A stretch of DNA of 64,000 nucleotides from Metellina segmentata (lineage: Eukaryota; Arthropoda; Arachnida; Araneae; Tetragnathidae). The notes below the pieces were generated by a model, which had not been told where the DNA came from, made no database searches, and saw only the letters and a list, made by a program, of their open reading frames with translations. The stretch lies in the NCBI GenBank assembly GCA_947359465.1, contig OX375879.1, positions 91,128,578-91,192,577 of the forward strand. Reading direction: 5' to 3'. This document shows, piece by piece, positions 46,932-57,566 of this stretch (positions are counted from its first letter, which is position 1; the number at the start of each line of letters is the position of its first letter). The translations under genes and the position numbers were made by a program.

Positions 46932-47495
46932 GTGTTTAGGAAAATGAATAACCATTATGTAAATATGAAGCCAAAATTTCCAAGCATGTCTATGCTCAAT
47001 AAACGCCCATCTACGTTTAGAGATTGGCCACGCACAAACTTTGACTTTTGGGACCTGGCCGAAAACGGATTGTTTTATACGGGTATAAAGGACAGGGTCA
47101 GGTGCTATTGGTGTGGCGAAGGGCTTGAAAATTGGCAAAGAGATGATGTAGTGAGACACGAACACATAAAGTTTTATCCAAAATGTTTGGTAGTCCATCA
47201 ACAACAAATGGTTGCTGACCCTATATCAAAAAGAACACCAACAGATGAAATTGTACAGGTGGATGAAATCAAGAATAATAGCAATGTTTTTATAAAACCC
47301 GATGTAAAACATTACCCCTCAAACAACAACAAGGACGAACGACTTTGTAAAATTTGTTTGGAATCGGAAATGGATGCTACTTTACAGCCTTGCGGTCATT
47401 TGGTGACATGCATGAGATGTGCAAAAGGTCTCTTAACCTGTCCTATGTGCCGAACCAATATTTTACATAAAATTAAAACGTACATTTGTTACTAA
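46932..47495 (+). CDS. BIR + RING inhibitor-of-apoptosis-like protein, 187 aa (left arm)
   Basis: A single BIR domain (about residues 25-90) has canonical zinc ligands C58-x2-C61-x16-H78-x6-C85 with RPSTFRDWP in front. A linker of about 50 residues follows, then a C-terminal C3HC4 RING (C139, C142, C154, H156, C160, C163, C170, C173) ending CPMCRTNI. IAP proteins bind caspases or IAP antagonists through BIR and act as ubiquitin ligases through RING; viral versions block apoptosis of infected cells. It is shorter than baculovirus or insect IAPs, which usually have two or three BIRs. The first ATG is used; M5 and M12 are alternatives. The frame is fully intact and identical in both arms, whereas the ALKBH2-like gene nearby is broken. 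This suggests selection or very recent duplication. Confidence 0.93.
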   Translation: MFRKMNNHYVNMKPKFPSMSMLNKRPSTFRDWPRTNFDFWDLAENGLFYTGIKDRVRCYWCGEGLENWQRDDVVRHEHIKFYPKCLVVHQQQMVADPISKRTPTDEIVQVDEIKNNSNVFIKPDVKHYPSNNNKDERLCKICLESEMDATLQPCGHLVTCMRCAKGLLTCPMCRTNILHKIKTYICY

Positions 47496-48363
47496 ACGTT
47501 ATCTACCCTTTGTCAATTCAAGTAGTAGATGCAATTCTAGTGACTAACTGAACATGGCGTGAAAGAATTCTATAAGAGTGATATTTTGAGTTTAATGTTA
47601 TGAAATTAACACATGTGCGGTAGCAAAAAGACTAGTAAGGAAGTTAGAAACTACTAAAAAAATTATAAGACTTTCTGTCAAGGACTTGTAGTAAAATCGT
47701 GTAGGAAAGACTTATATTTAATATATTTAGAAGGGGTATAATAACTATTTTACTTATTTGTTGTTTGTTCATTACATGCTAAACCTATTTTGGATAGAGA
47801 AATTTTAAAGTGCCTTAAAAAGGAATTACAAATTGCTTCAAGAAAGATATGTGTAAAAGTATTCTGTAATACAAGAAAGCTGGAAATAAATATTATTCAT
47901 ATTTTGAGATTTTTTCCTTTTTATTTTCTATCTGATTTTTTTCTGCATAACTTTTTTTTTATTGTTCTTAATAAACTTTATTTTGCTTTTTTCCTTTAAA
48001 AAAAACATCGTAATTTATTTTGTTACTGCTTAGCTTATTTTTTACTGCTAAACTTTTGTTTTTGTTTATTACCTAATTTTTTTTTGCCGCTTAACTTTGT
48101 TACTGTTAAACTTTGTTTTGTTGTGTTACCACTTAACTTTTTTTTTTACTGTTTTATTTTTTTAATTGTTTAACTTTTTTTTCTTATTCAAACTTTTTTT
48201 TTTTAACATTATCAAAAAAAAAAAAACTGTAATTGTTGTGTAGAATATATTTTTGACAACACTGGATTGAAGATAAAATATTTATTGAAAACATAGGAAT
48301 CGGTAAAACAGTTAATACAATTGTTATAACATATCTTACAGGTCTTTTACTTACATTTCTTTA
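47496..48363. other. T-rich inner end of left arm
   Basis: Contains AATAAA signals near 47885 and 47969 that could serve the IAP transcript. Long T tracts alternate with GTTACTGCTTAAC-like repeats (about 48020-48200). The ~58-bp length difference between arms falls in this slippage-prone stretch. The frame at 47790-47999 is not supported as a gene. Confidence 0.5.
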
Positions 48364-48364
48364 C

Positions 48365-48800
48365 ATGTACCTAATAGCTCTTAAAATGATGCGCTTTACA
48401 AACCAACCCAAAGCGTGTAATAGAATGCGATTCAACCATCAGGCGTTTTCGGAGGAAAGCTTAAATTTGCTTCCAGCCAATATGTTTCACCTTGGCGAAT
48501 ATTTATTCGTGCTAATTAACAACTTCAATGGTTCCACACATGTCCACATACGTAAATTTACTTTAGAGTTTACACAGTGTCTTGCAACCAACGAAGGAAT
48601 TTATTTCCCTGCATACGAAAACATGGTATATTCTTATGGAGAAGTTGATCAAGTTTTTCGCGTATGCAACTCCCTTCGAAGTTAAAGTTATAGAGAAGGA
48701 AGTCTGCCTTTCTAAAGTGTTTGATGCTGAAAAAACGTGTATTTCAGAAAAAAGACCATTGTTTTCATTTTTCGCCCCATTGTGTGTTTATGAATTCTGA
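48365..48800 (+). pseudogene. PC4/p15-like coactivator domain gene, one frameshift
   Basis: The first frame (48365-48580) has HLGEYLFVLINNFNG followed by VHIRKF, the beta-strand pattern of the PC4 single-stranded-DNA-binding fold. From about 48580 the match moves to another frame, QPTKEFISLHTKTWYILMEK, equivalent to the PTK.GI.L....W..L..-type second half of PC4, and runs to the stop at 48798-48800. A one-base change near 48579 explains the shift. If real, the protein would be about 145 aa with a 40-aa C-terminal tail. PC4 binds ssDNA and promotes transcription or replication. It sits in the non-duplicated centre, immediately after the left arm. Alternatively the first frame alone (106 aa) is used. 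Confidence 0.55.
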
Positions 48801-49020
48801 TCTGCATTTTAAATTGTACGAATTCTACGATAATGTGTCAGGTATATTGAAAACATCGCTTTTGACGTATTTGCTGCCATACTATGTGAAACTGGAAATC
48901 AAAAATGGTTTTCCTGATGAAAGTTACAAACTTTACTGCATTGATACTGGTAAATCTGAATGTTGGAGAGAAGTTATAGCTTCTCTCTGCAAGTGCCTAA
49001 AGGAAAATTGTGGTAAATAA
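48790..49020 (+). CDS. Small ORF of unknown function, 76 aa
   Basis: The ATG at 48790 overlaps the last 11 nt of the PC4-like frame, a compact virus-like arrangement. The product is rich in aromatic and charged residues, with a hydrophobic stretch ILKTSLLTYLLPYYVKLEI and four cysteines near the C-terminus (YCIDTGKSECW, CKCLKENC). The frame is also open upstream to 48721, so a longer start is possible. No family recognised. The hAT element inserted 52 bp after its stop. Confidence 0.45.
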   Translation: MNSDLHFKLYEFYDNVSGILKTSLLTYLLPYYVKLEIKNGFPDESYKLYCIDTGKSECWREVIASLCKCLKENCGK

Positions 49021-49080
49021 TATTACTATTCTTTTTATTGCTTAGGTTGTACGAATGAAATTGTCAATCAATCTGTACAT

Positions 49081-51190
49081 TAGGGTGGTCCAAAAAAGGC
49101 CTTTTTTTAAAAAAGAAAGATTCTTATTGGTCCTACCCTCCTATTTGGTTCCATCTATGTAAAAAATATTTATTGTGAAGTTTGAGCTCATAATTTTAAT
49201 ATTTAAGGGTAGCTCCACACCCTCAAAGTTCTATGTTTTTCTATTTTATACTATGGATGTAGAAGGAAACAAAACTCCATCTAGAAAAAACATATAATTT
49301 TAGTTTCTTGAAATTTCTAGCATTTTGTGAGTTAAAAATAATACAAGTGACATTTAAACAGCAATGGGTGTACTATGTGCTTGTGCATTCACATGCTAAA
49401 CTCTGCTTTTTGCAATCGGGATAAATTCGTCAGTGTTCTTCTATAACCAGCAACAAGAATTGAAGTTGGTCTTCACTTTGTGTTTTTTTTCATATTAAAC
49501 TCTTTTATGAGGGCTATACCCCTTTCAACAAGATCATTAACAGCTGAAATTCCTTCAATACTTTTTAGTGCTTTGTAATAATCCTCCTGATGCTCCCAGA
49601 TTTGTTGATGTACGTGAAGGAATGTATCGAGTAAACTCATTCTTTTAAATAACAAAGCTGACTGCTTTGTTACAAAGTCCTGAAATTTCATGTCCATAGC
49701 AATTTTAAGCTTAATGTCGGGACGTTTTGCAAGATTATTTTTTCCATTTACTTTTTTCATAGTCTTTATAATTTGCCTTTTAATGCAATGAGGCACTTGA
49801 TTGTCAAAAAGAGCTAAGGCGACAAGATCATCTGATAAATACCAAAGGTGATTGGCTAGTTTTTCTGATGCAACTTTTCTTATTTCTTCATCAATCTTTT
49901 TATAATGTAATAAAGATTTCATTTAATTAAAAGCATTGTATGGTGCATTTTGAGGTAAAGAAGCTGTATTCCAAGCTTTTAAAAACACATGTATAGCATA
50001 TATACGTATCTTTTGCAATCCTTTTTTCTTCTGTTGGAGTGATGGTATAAACTGGTAACTAAACATCCATATTTTAAGACAGTACAATATTTTTGAAATC
50101 CATCAAGCGTGGTGCATAGCCCTATGTGCCATAAATATCATTCCACACGAAGGGGCTTTACCAAGAAATTTTTAAATCAGTTCAAGAAATTCTCAATAAT
50201 CATCTCTTGAGTGGGAATCATACAGTAATTTTTCAGCAAGTTTAATTCTATCATTCTTTATATCAGTCACTTGGGCCCAAATGTCCTTATTATTGATTCC
50301 TGTCCTATACTTATTCTTATTAATGAACTCCCAATAGGCCTGGAATCTTTTAAAGAGAAGTACATCTGATGCAGAAGAGAATCTCATGTATTTATTAAAA
50401 ACTGCACCAATAATCAATTCCATGATGTGGTGTCGACATGCCAAATATAGTAGGATCTTGTTCATTTTTTGTTTTGTTCCAGTAAGACACTAGTGCCATT
50501 TCTTTAGCCAGTATTCACACTCGTTGTGTCAAAGCACATAGCAGACACTCTGTCAGCTAAGCAACAGTCCTGCAAAGCTGCATAAACTTCAACAGCGTGA
50601 TTTTCTCCGGTTCTTGATGCAAGTTTGGCCACTAAGTAATTGATGGACACTTTTTTCAGATACTATGACAGGAAGTCTATCGACTTTTTCTTTCCCAGTT
50701 TAGTTTTGTAACAGTTTACCATCCCAGTGTTAACTGTTAATTTAGCATTCTGTTCCTGTAATTCAGTTTTCAGCTGCTGAAACATATTAGAGCGGTGTTT
50801 CTTTCTTTCTCGGAGAATATAACTTCTGCTTAGGGTAATGTCATCCACTTCACAACCCAAACTCCTTGCCGCTTCAGCAACAACAAATACTACCTTGCGA
50901 TCTGACGTTTATATAAAAATGAAGTTTTTATTATACAATTATTTTTTGTTAATTACAATAGCAATTTTATTTGTGGTTAGTTTTTTTATTTTTGATAAAA
51001 ACACTATTGAACAATGATACTAACAATTTAATACTATTGAACAATGATGCAAACTTGATCTGCATTGAGCTACCTCATAATATTATTGAAATGTTTTCAA
51101 ATTTTGTGTGATTTATTTTTTAATGCATTGGAACAAAATAGGAGGGTAGGACCTAAAATATTTTCACCTTCAAAATTTTGGACCACCCTA
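49081..51190 (-). mobile_element. hAT transposon inserted in the palindrome centre
   Basis: Terminal repeats TAGGGTGGTCCAAAA are inverted at both ends. The 8-bp duplication CTGTACAT lies at 49073-49080 and 51191-51198. TAGGG-type ends plus an 8-bp TSD define hAT. At 2,110 bp it carries a broken transposase on the minus strand. It is clearly younger than the host element. Confidence 0.9.
49473..50860 (-). pseudogene. hAT-like transposase, multiply broken
   Basis: Read on the minus strand, protein-like pieces occur in order: 50860-50663 (LRERKKHR...KTKLGKKK, basic), 50650-50470 (VYAALQDCC..., then an acidic CFDTTSVNTG motif), 50465-50193 (LLYLACRHHIMELIIGAVF, containing a CxxH typical of hAT cores between the catalytic acidic residues), and 49922-49473 (FVTKQSALLFKRM, near the end AVNDLVERGIALIKEF). 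Stops and shifts separate the pieces. The sequence stays coding upstream of 50860 (KVVFVVAEAARSLG) to an AG that could be a splice acceptor. Catalytic Asp in CFDTT is inferred from the motif. This copy is inactive. Confidence 0.75.
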
Positions 51191-51198
51191 CTGTACAT

Positions 51199-51426
51199 GC
51201 ATGTATGAAGATGAATGTCGACGAACGCTTTTGCAAAATTTTCACCCTTGATTTATGTGCTGTTAACTGGAAAGAGTTTGCTATTCATTTTGTAAGATAG
51301 ATAGATAGATAGATAGAGATAGAGAGAGAGAGAGAGAGAGAGCAATAAATTGTTAAACTTTTATGACATTATATTAGAAGGCAACTTTTTTGAAAATTTG
51401 AATACAACAAATATTTTCAATATTGT
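51199..51426. other. Right part of palindrome centre
   Basis: Unique spacer. Includes a (GATA)n then (GA)n microsatellite at 51297-51342. Confidence 0.7.
51297..51342 (+). repeat. (GATA)n/(GA)n microsatellite
   Basis: GATAGATAGATAGATAGATAG followed by AGATAGAGAGAGAGAG. Compound and uninterrupted apart from the transition. Confidence 0.95.
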
Positions 51427-52235
51427 TAAAGAAATGTAAGTAAAAGACCTGTAAGATATGTTATAACAATTGTATTAACTGTTTTACCGATTCCTATGTT
51501 TTCAATAAATATTTTATCTTCAATCCAGTGTTGTCAAAAATATATTCTACACAACAATTACAGTTTTTTTTTTGATAATGTTAAAAAAAAAAAGTTAAGT
51601 GGTAACACAACAAAACAAAGTTTAACAGTAACAAAGTTAAGCGGCAAAAAAAAATTAGGTAATAAACAAAAACAAAAGTTTAGCAGTAAAAAATAAGCTA
51701 AGCAGTAACAAAATAAATTACGATGTTTTTTTTAAAGGAAAAAAGCAAAATAAAGTTTATTAAGAACAATAAAAAAAAAGTTATGCAGAAAAAAATCAGA
51801 TAGAAAATAAAAAGGAAAAAATCTCAAAATATGAATAATATTTATTTCCAGCTTTCTTGTATTACAGAATACTTTTACACATATCTTTCTTGAAGCAATT
51901 TGTAATTCCTTTTTAAGGCACTTTAAAATTTCTCTATCCAAAATAGGTTTAGCATGTAATGAACAAACAACAAATAAGTAAAATAGTTATTATACCCCTT
52001 CTAAATATATTAAATATAAGTCTTTCCTACACGATTTTACTACAAGTCCTTGACAGAAAGTCTTATAATTTTTTTAGTAGTTTCTAACTTCCTTACTAGT
52101 CTTTTTGCTACCGCACATGTGTTAATTTCATAACATTAAACTCAAAATATCACTCTTATAGAATTCTTTCACGCCATGTTCAGTTAGTCACTAGAATTGC
52201 ATCTACTACTTGAATTGACAAAGGGTAGATAACGT

Positions 52236-52799
52236 TTAGTAACAAATGTACGTTTTAATTTTATGTAAAATATTGGTTCGGCACATAGGACAGGTTAAGA
52301 GACCTTTTGCACATCTCATGCATGTCACCAAATGACCGCAAGGCTGTAAAGTAGCATCCATTTCCGATTCCAAACAAATTTTACAAAGTCGTTCGTCCTT
52401 GTTGTTGTTTGAGGGGTAATGTTTTACATCGGGTTTTATAAAAACATTGCTATTATTCTTGATTTCATCCACCTGTACAATTTCATCTGTTGGTGTTCTT
52501 TTTGATATAGGGTCAGCAACCATTTGTTGTTGATGGACTACCAAACATTTTGGATAAAACTTTATGTGTTCGTGTCTCACTACATCATCTCTTTGCCAAT
52601 TTTCAAGCCCTTCGCCACACCAATAGCACCTGACCCTGTCCTTTATACCCGTATAAAACAATCCGTTTTCGGCCAGGTCCCAAAAGTCAAAGTTTGTGCG
52701 TGGCCAATCTCTAAACGTAGATGGGCGTTTATTGAGCATAGACATGCTTGGAAATTTTGGCTTCATATTTACATAATGGTTATTCATTTTCCTAAACAC
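52236..52799 (-). CDS. BIR + RING inhibitor-of-apoptosis-like protein, 187 aa (right arm)
   Basis: Residue-for-residue identical to the left-arm copy: one BIR (C58, C61, H78, C85) and a C-terminal RING (C139 to C173). Transcription runs towards the palindrome centre in both arms, so the two copies converge on the unique region. Two identical genes double the dosage of a putative anti-apoptotic ubiquitin ligase. The opposite-strand frame at 52524-52835 is a shadow. Confidence 0.93.
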   Translation of the reverse strand: MFRKMNNHYVNMKPKFPSMSMLNKRPSTFRDWPRTNFDFWDLAENGLFYTGIKDRVRCYWCGEGLENWQRDDVVRHEHIKFYPKCLVVHQQQMVADPISKRTPTDEIVQVDEIKNNSNVFIKPDVKHYPSNNNKDERLCKICLESEMDATLQPCGHLVTCMRCAKGLLTCPMCRTNILHKIKTYICY

Positions 52800-53415
52800 T
52801 ATACTGATCTGTTACTCTTAATTGTAAAATTATAAGACCTACTGAGTTAAACCCCCTCATAAAGGATATCTTCGTCAATTTTTAAGAAATTTGATACTAG
52901 TCAAAGATACTAATTTCTGTTCAACAAAAGGCAAAGATTTGTTCCCCTAAAAAAATAATTCAATTTTGCTGATGTAAATTTAGAAAAATAAAACTACATA
53001 ATCAAGAGAAATGAGTATACTTTAAAGAAAGTAAACAAGTTTCTCTTATATAAATTATATTTGGTTACATATTTCTTTTCTTGCTCATGTTTAGTCATCG
53101 AATTGAATTGTATTGAGCTCATCAACGTGATGGAGCAAAAAAAAAAAAAAAAAGGACAAATTACATGCACATTTAAGCATACCCCTTTTGTTAAAATCCT
53201 GTATTCTAGCATAAAGTTGCACTCGTCGCATTATCACAAGCACGTGTTTTCTGGGTACATTCTTCACTTACGAGTTCATTGTCACTCACAAAAGATAGGA
53301 CTGAAATAAGATTAACTTTACTGATTAGTAAGTGTATGGTGTTATATAGTTCAGTTCTTCATGTCTTCAGTTTACAATTATTTTCCCCAAGAACAGATAA
53401 CGTTTTTCAATAGCC
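52800..53415. promoter_or_regulatory. Divergent spacer between IAP and 153-aa genes (right arm)
   Basis: Mirror of 46316-46931, with an A run at 53137-53154 corresponding to the left-arm T run. Confidence 0.4.
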
Positions 53416-53877
53416 ATGTTTAATGTCTGTGCAATTATGGATTTTGATGGATTTCAGACTAAGGAAGGTTTCTTAGTACGTGAATACGGATACATCAGTA
53501 TAAAATCGCAAGTAGCTTCAAGTATTCGTTTTAACCTATCGCCTTATAAGTATAAACTTAGTGCCAAAGATCGTAAAACTGTGCGATATGTCGAAAATTA
53601 TGTGTGTGGACTTCATTTATGTCCCATAGCATGGGAAAACGTGTCTTCCTTAGAAAGTCTAGACTCTAAACTTTTGGAATTGTACAAGCAGACAAAGAGT
53701 GCCTCTCAGTACCTAGTAGCTTACAAAGGTGGTTGTGTTGAGAAGCAACGCTTAGATGCATTGAATATTCCGAACATGAACTTGGAACACTTTGGGTGTC
53801 CCAAATTCGATGCACTATGTGCTCTAAGCAGCAACAAAAAGATCCAAAAACCTATCATGTGGTCATCACAAAAATAA
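53416..53877 (+). CDS. Conserved protein of unknown function, 153 aa (right arm)
   Basis: Identical to the product of 45854-46315. Transcribed outward, away from the centre. Intactness in both copies argues it was functional when the arm duplicated. Possible nuclease-like fold, not established. Confidence 0.7.
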   Translation: MFNVCAIMDFDGFQTKEGFLVREYGYISIKSQVASSIRFNLSPYKYKLSAKDRKTVRYVENYVCGLHLCPIAWENVSSLESLDSKLLELYKQTKSASQYLVAYKGGCVEKQRLDALNIPNMNLEHFGCPKFDALCALSSNKKIQKPIMWSSQK

Positions 53878-55738
53878 TTTGCATTGCCCAAAAGCTGTGG
53901 TGACGGCATTTAATAACTTGCTCATAGGAAATATATGTCTCTTAAAAAATGCAAGCATGTAAAAAATACGTTCTTTTGTTTTTGCTATAATGCATTACTT
54001 TGTGTAAAATATATGAATCCTGTTTTTTTTTTCAATTAAAAACTGTTATATAGTTTACTTTGTTTCAGTATGACTTCTTTCAATATGTTTTAGAATTATT
54101 TTTCAATATGTTTTAGAATTATTTTTCAATATGTTTTAGAACAGTTTGTTTTTAGCAGAGATTGTATGAAGAAATACATAGAATTCATATTTAAACATTA
54201 TTTCAATGGTATTTGTTCATATAAAAATTAATTAGTATTTAAAATTTTCAGTTGTAATTTAATTTTACTCATGTGTAAAACTATCAGTGGTGTGAGTAAA
54301 TCTTTAGATTTGCATTAACTATCAAGAAAGTGCAATAATTATTTTGTTTAGCAACCTAGAAGTGTACACATTATTTTCAATATCACAAAACGCACTTACT
54401 ATCCATATAACGTAGCAATGTAGTATAACTGAAATTATAAAACACCTATACAAAGTATCTTGTAAAATACTTGTACAAAATTGGCATATGGCTCTGCAAA
54501 TTTAAACTACATAACATACACAAGGTTTTCAAGTAAATAAAAATTAGTTCATATGTTTAGTAAAATGTATGGTTTGCAAGAGCATTAGAAAAAAGAACAT
54601 TTTATTTAGAACTTCAAGGACTAAAAGTTTATTAATATTCATTTTGACTACTTCAAATGTACAAGTAAACATCTTCATAGTATGGGTTTTGCAAAGTTTC
54701 AACTAAAGGTAAAAAATATTTTACTTTTACAGGTTTCTTCTTAATTTTTTTTTCTTACATAAAAACACGCTTCAAGAAATTAAACTGCTAAATGTCTTAA
54801 TTGTAAATCAAAAATAATTTTTTTGTAATCTGCATTTAAAATTTGGATAATAGCTAATTTATATGTTTCAATCGTATTTTTTCAAAATCATTATTAAAAT
54901 ATGTGTAATAGTATCTAATTTTGGTGTAAAAGCATCTTAAGATTTTACAATAAATAAAAGAAAATTTCATTAAAAAAAGTTTGTAAATCTAAAAAATTAA
55001 ATCACTAAATTTCAGACAGATTTATTTAAATAAAAAAATAATATGGCAAGGAAAGAATAAATAAAAAATAATATATGGTTTGATTTCAATACAATTATAC
55101 CTTCTTCAAATGAACAAGGAGTCATTTGCGTTTCTACTCATTTGTTAAAGTCATCCAACTTTGTAAGTTTAATTAACTTTGTTCCACTGTTTCTTTGTTT
55201 AATCAACTTACTTCTGTAAGTCCCGTGTTGTACTTCTGTGGTATATGGGTGAGTTTTCTTTGGTTCAATTAAAAAAAATTTACAAGGAAACATGTTCATA
55301 GTATGGGTCTTGCAAAGTTTTCAAATAAAAGAAAAAAAGATTTTTGTACTTTTATTTAAGGGTACGTTATTTAAAAATAAATTCTGCAATAAAATATGTG
55401 CTATAGCATCTAATTTATAATTAGTGTTTAAGTGAAAGCATCTAAATTAAAAAAACATAAATATTTATAGCAAATAAAATTTCATTTCAGATCTTGCATT
55501 GTAAAAGACACATTTTTTTAAATTAGTATTTAGTTTAAAAAAAAAAATCCAAAATGCAGTGTATGTAGTAAGACACGCATAAAAGTTTCTTTAAAATAAC
55601 AATAAGAAGTAAGTATAAAAAATAATATTCACAAAGGCATAAATATTAATTGTAACGTTTTCCAAATATCGTTTAGTGTACATTCCTATTTACACTGCGT
55701 TCCAGTTCAGGGGGGTACATATGGGGATTATCACTAAT
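53878..55738. other. AT-rich arm interval (right)
   Basis: Mirror of 43994-45853. No recognised gene. Confidence 0.45.
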
Positions 55739-56363
55739 TTATACAATACATTTTCGAAACGTTAAGTTAATTCTAGGGCATAATGCATTTCCACGGGGCA
55801 AGCTGTGTAACCAAAATTTGTTTGTTGGCTAAATCATTACAAGTAAGCTTACATTTTCCAGAACAATTTTTAAAGAGTTGTAGTTCTTTCTAGAAAACAC
55901 AAACTGTCTTTTTTGTCCAAATGAAACAGACGCTATGGGTGCATTATGATCCAAGTCCTTCTCGTTGTCTTTATGTGCACCTAATACAATCCTTACCATC
56001 TTTCTAACAGTTCATCAACACAAAATTAATTATTCATTCCACTTCACCCTTTATTTCCAACAGTAAAGGAAACCAGGGCTTGGCTGCAATACAAGATCCA
56101 CTAAAGGTATAGCATATACCTTCGTCCCCGTATGCTACAAGTTGTCGAGGCACAGTATGTTTCTTACCGTAAATTTCTATAGTAGTTTCCACTTTCTTTA
56201 AATACGTTAATTCGTTTTCCAATCGACGGAAATATGACCAACCAACACAATCTGCAAACAATTTACCATATTCATAGCATAAAGAATCTTTACAGTATTT
56301 CTGAAAACACTGTTCTTTGTCTGTTCGAATTTTCTTTGCAGGTCTAATATCACTAGAATTCAT
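55739..56363 (-). pseudogene. ALKBH2-like DNA dioxygenase, disrupted (right arm)
   Basis: Mirror copy of 43369-43993. The same stops and one-base insertion are present at the corresponding positions, so inactivation preceded the arm duplication or was copied between arms by conversion. The open 109-codon N-terminal part is identical, and the HxD, distal His and PRINLTFRK motifs persist in the broken remainder. Confidence 0.85.
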
Positions 56364-56657
56364 GATATATCTAAAAACAGTAGAAGGGCAAAAATCCAGA
56401 GAAGCAGTTATTCAAAGACCCAAGAAACAAGTTCAATTATGCTTTTAAAAGCCTCTTAGTTATCAAATAGTATAATCACTTTCTTTTGTTTGGTCCCTAA
56501 CATTTTCAGATACCACAACACGTGTACTTCAGTAGTTTAAGCTAATCTTTAATTTTCTTATGAATCACTTTTATCGATGACTCCTTGTATACGTCCGTTC
56601 CTTCTCTTTAACCTACACGTGCAAAAACATAATTCTTAGTCATGTGTAATTCTCTTG

Positions 56658-57566
56658 TGACGTCATTCACAACGTCACTCCTCGACTTGTATTCCTCCGC
56701 GCTTACGTTCGTAGACAAATCGCTGTGATTAGGTACCTACATGTTCTAACAAGTAATCTGACGTCACAGAATGACCATTCCCAATTAAATAAAACTAACC
56801 TATTGCCACTCATCCGTAAAGAAACTTCCATATTCATACAAAAAAAACACAACTCCATTCCTGGAAAATAGAAATTATTGAAAGTAATAGAAGTAGGAAT
56901 CCTACATCTCAACTTTACTCCACATGACGTCACATCAAAATCTAAGAAAAAAATCTCAAGTCCCAGTGACGTCACAATTGTTGTTGCCACTCATCCGTAT
57001 CAAAGCTTCCATGGAATTCATAAAATTGAAATTAAAACAACTCAACTCCATTTCTAGAAATAGAAATTATTTAAAGGTTGTAGAAGCAGGAATCTGACAA
57101 CCCAACTTAACTCTGTATGACGTCACAGTGAAATCTCTGAGAAAAATCGCAAGTCCAAAAATGTAAACAAACCGTTCCTATCGTAAACACACCACCTGTT
57201 GCCAATCAACAGCAGATAAACTCAAAAATAAATTAAAACAACTCAACTCCACTCGACCCTCATGTTTTTATTTAGCAGCAGTTCTCCTACACCTCAACTC
57301 AAGTCCACACGTCACATCAAAATTTCAGAAAAATCTCAAGTCCCAAACTGAAACCGAAACTAACAGCACCGCCTGTTGCCATTCCACAATAGATAAACTA
57401 TAAAAAAACCTGAAACCAAAACCAACATCTCAACTCCACTCGACCCTAATGTTTTTGTTCAGCAGCAGGACCCATACTCCTCAACTCAACAATCAATACG
57501 TCACTTCCGGTTATGATGACGTCACGTTGTGACGTCACGATGCCACGCCCCCTTTTGATGACGTCA
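56658..57566. promoter_or_regulatory. Cluster of eight TGACGTCA palindromes, right end
   Basis: Mirror of the left-end cluster; for example 57559-57566 corresponds to 42166-42173. The motif is self-complementary, so both arms present the same sites facing the interior. Confidence 0.75.

Larger units (their letters stand above)
42134..48363 (+). repeat. Left arm of the palindrome, 6,230 bp
   Basis: Reverse complement of 51427-57598. Feature coordinates in the arms sum to 99732 out to the end of the ALKBH2-like pseudogene and to 99731 from there to the IAP gene, implying only a single 1-bp indel over about 5.5 kb. The inner part has an extra ~58 bp of T-rich sequence near 48150-48210. The few base differences noticed include 42162 (GACGAAAG against GACGGAAG in the other arm). 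Confidence 0.95.

Noticed and set aside
46896..47207. 103-codon frame opposite the IAP gene
   Set aside because: Antisense shadow of the BIR-coding sequence.
47790..47999. 69-codon frame in the inner arm
   Set aside because: The second half is poly-Phe/Leu from T-rich DNA. No start context or homology.
49081..51190. Part of the Maverick-like element's own gene set
   Set aside because: Own inverted ends and an 8-bp TSD show it is a separate later insertion.
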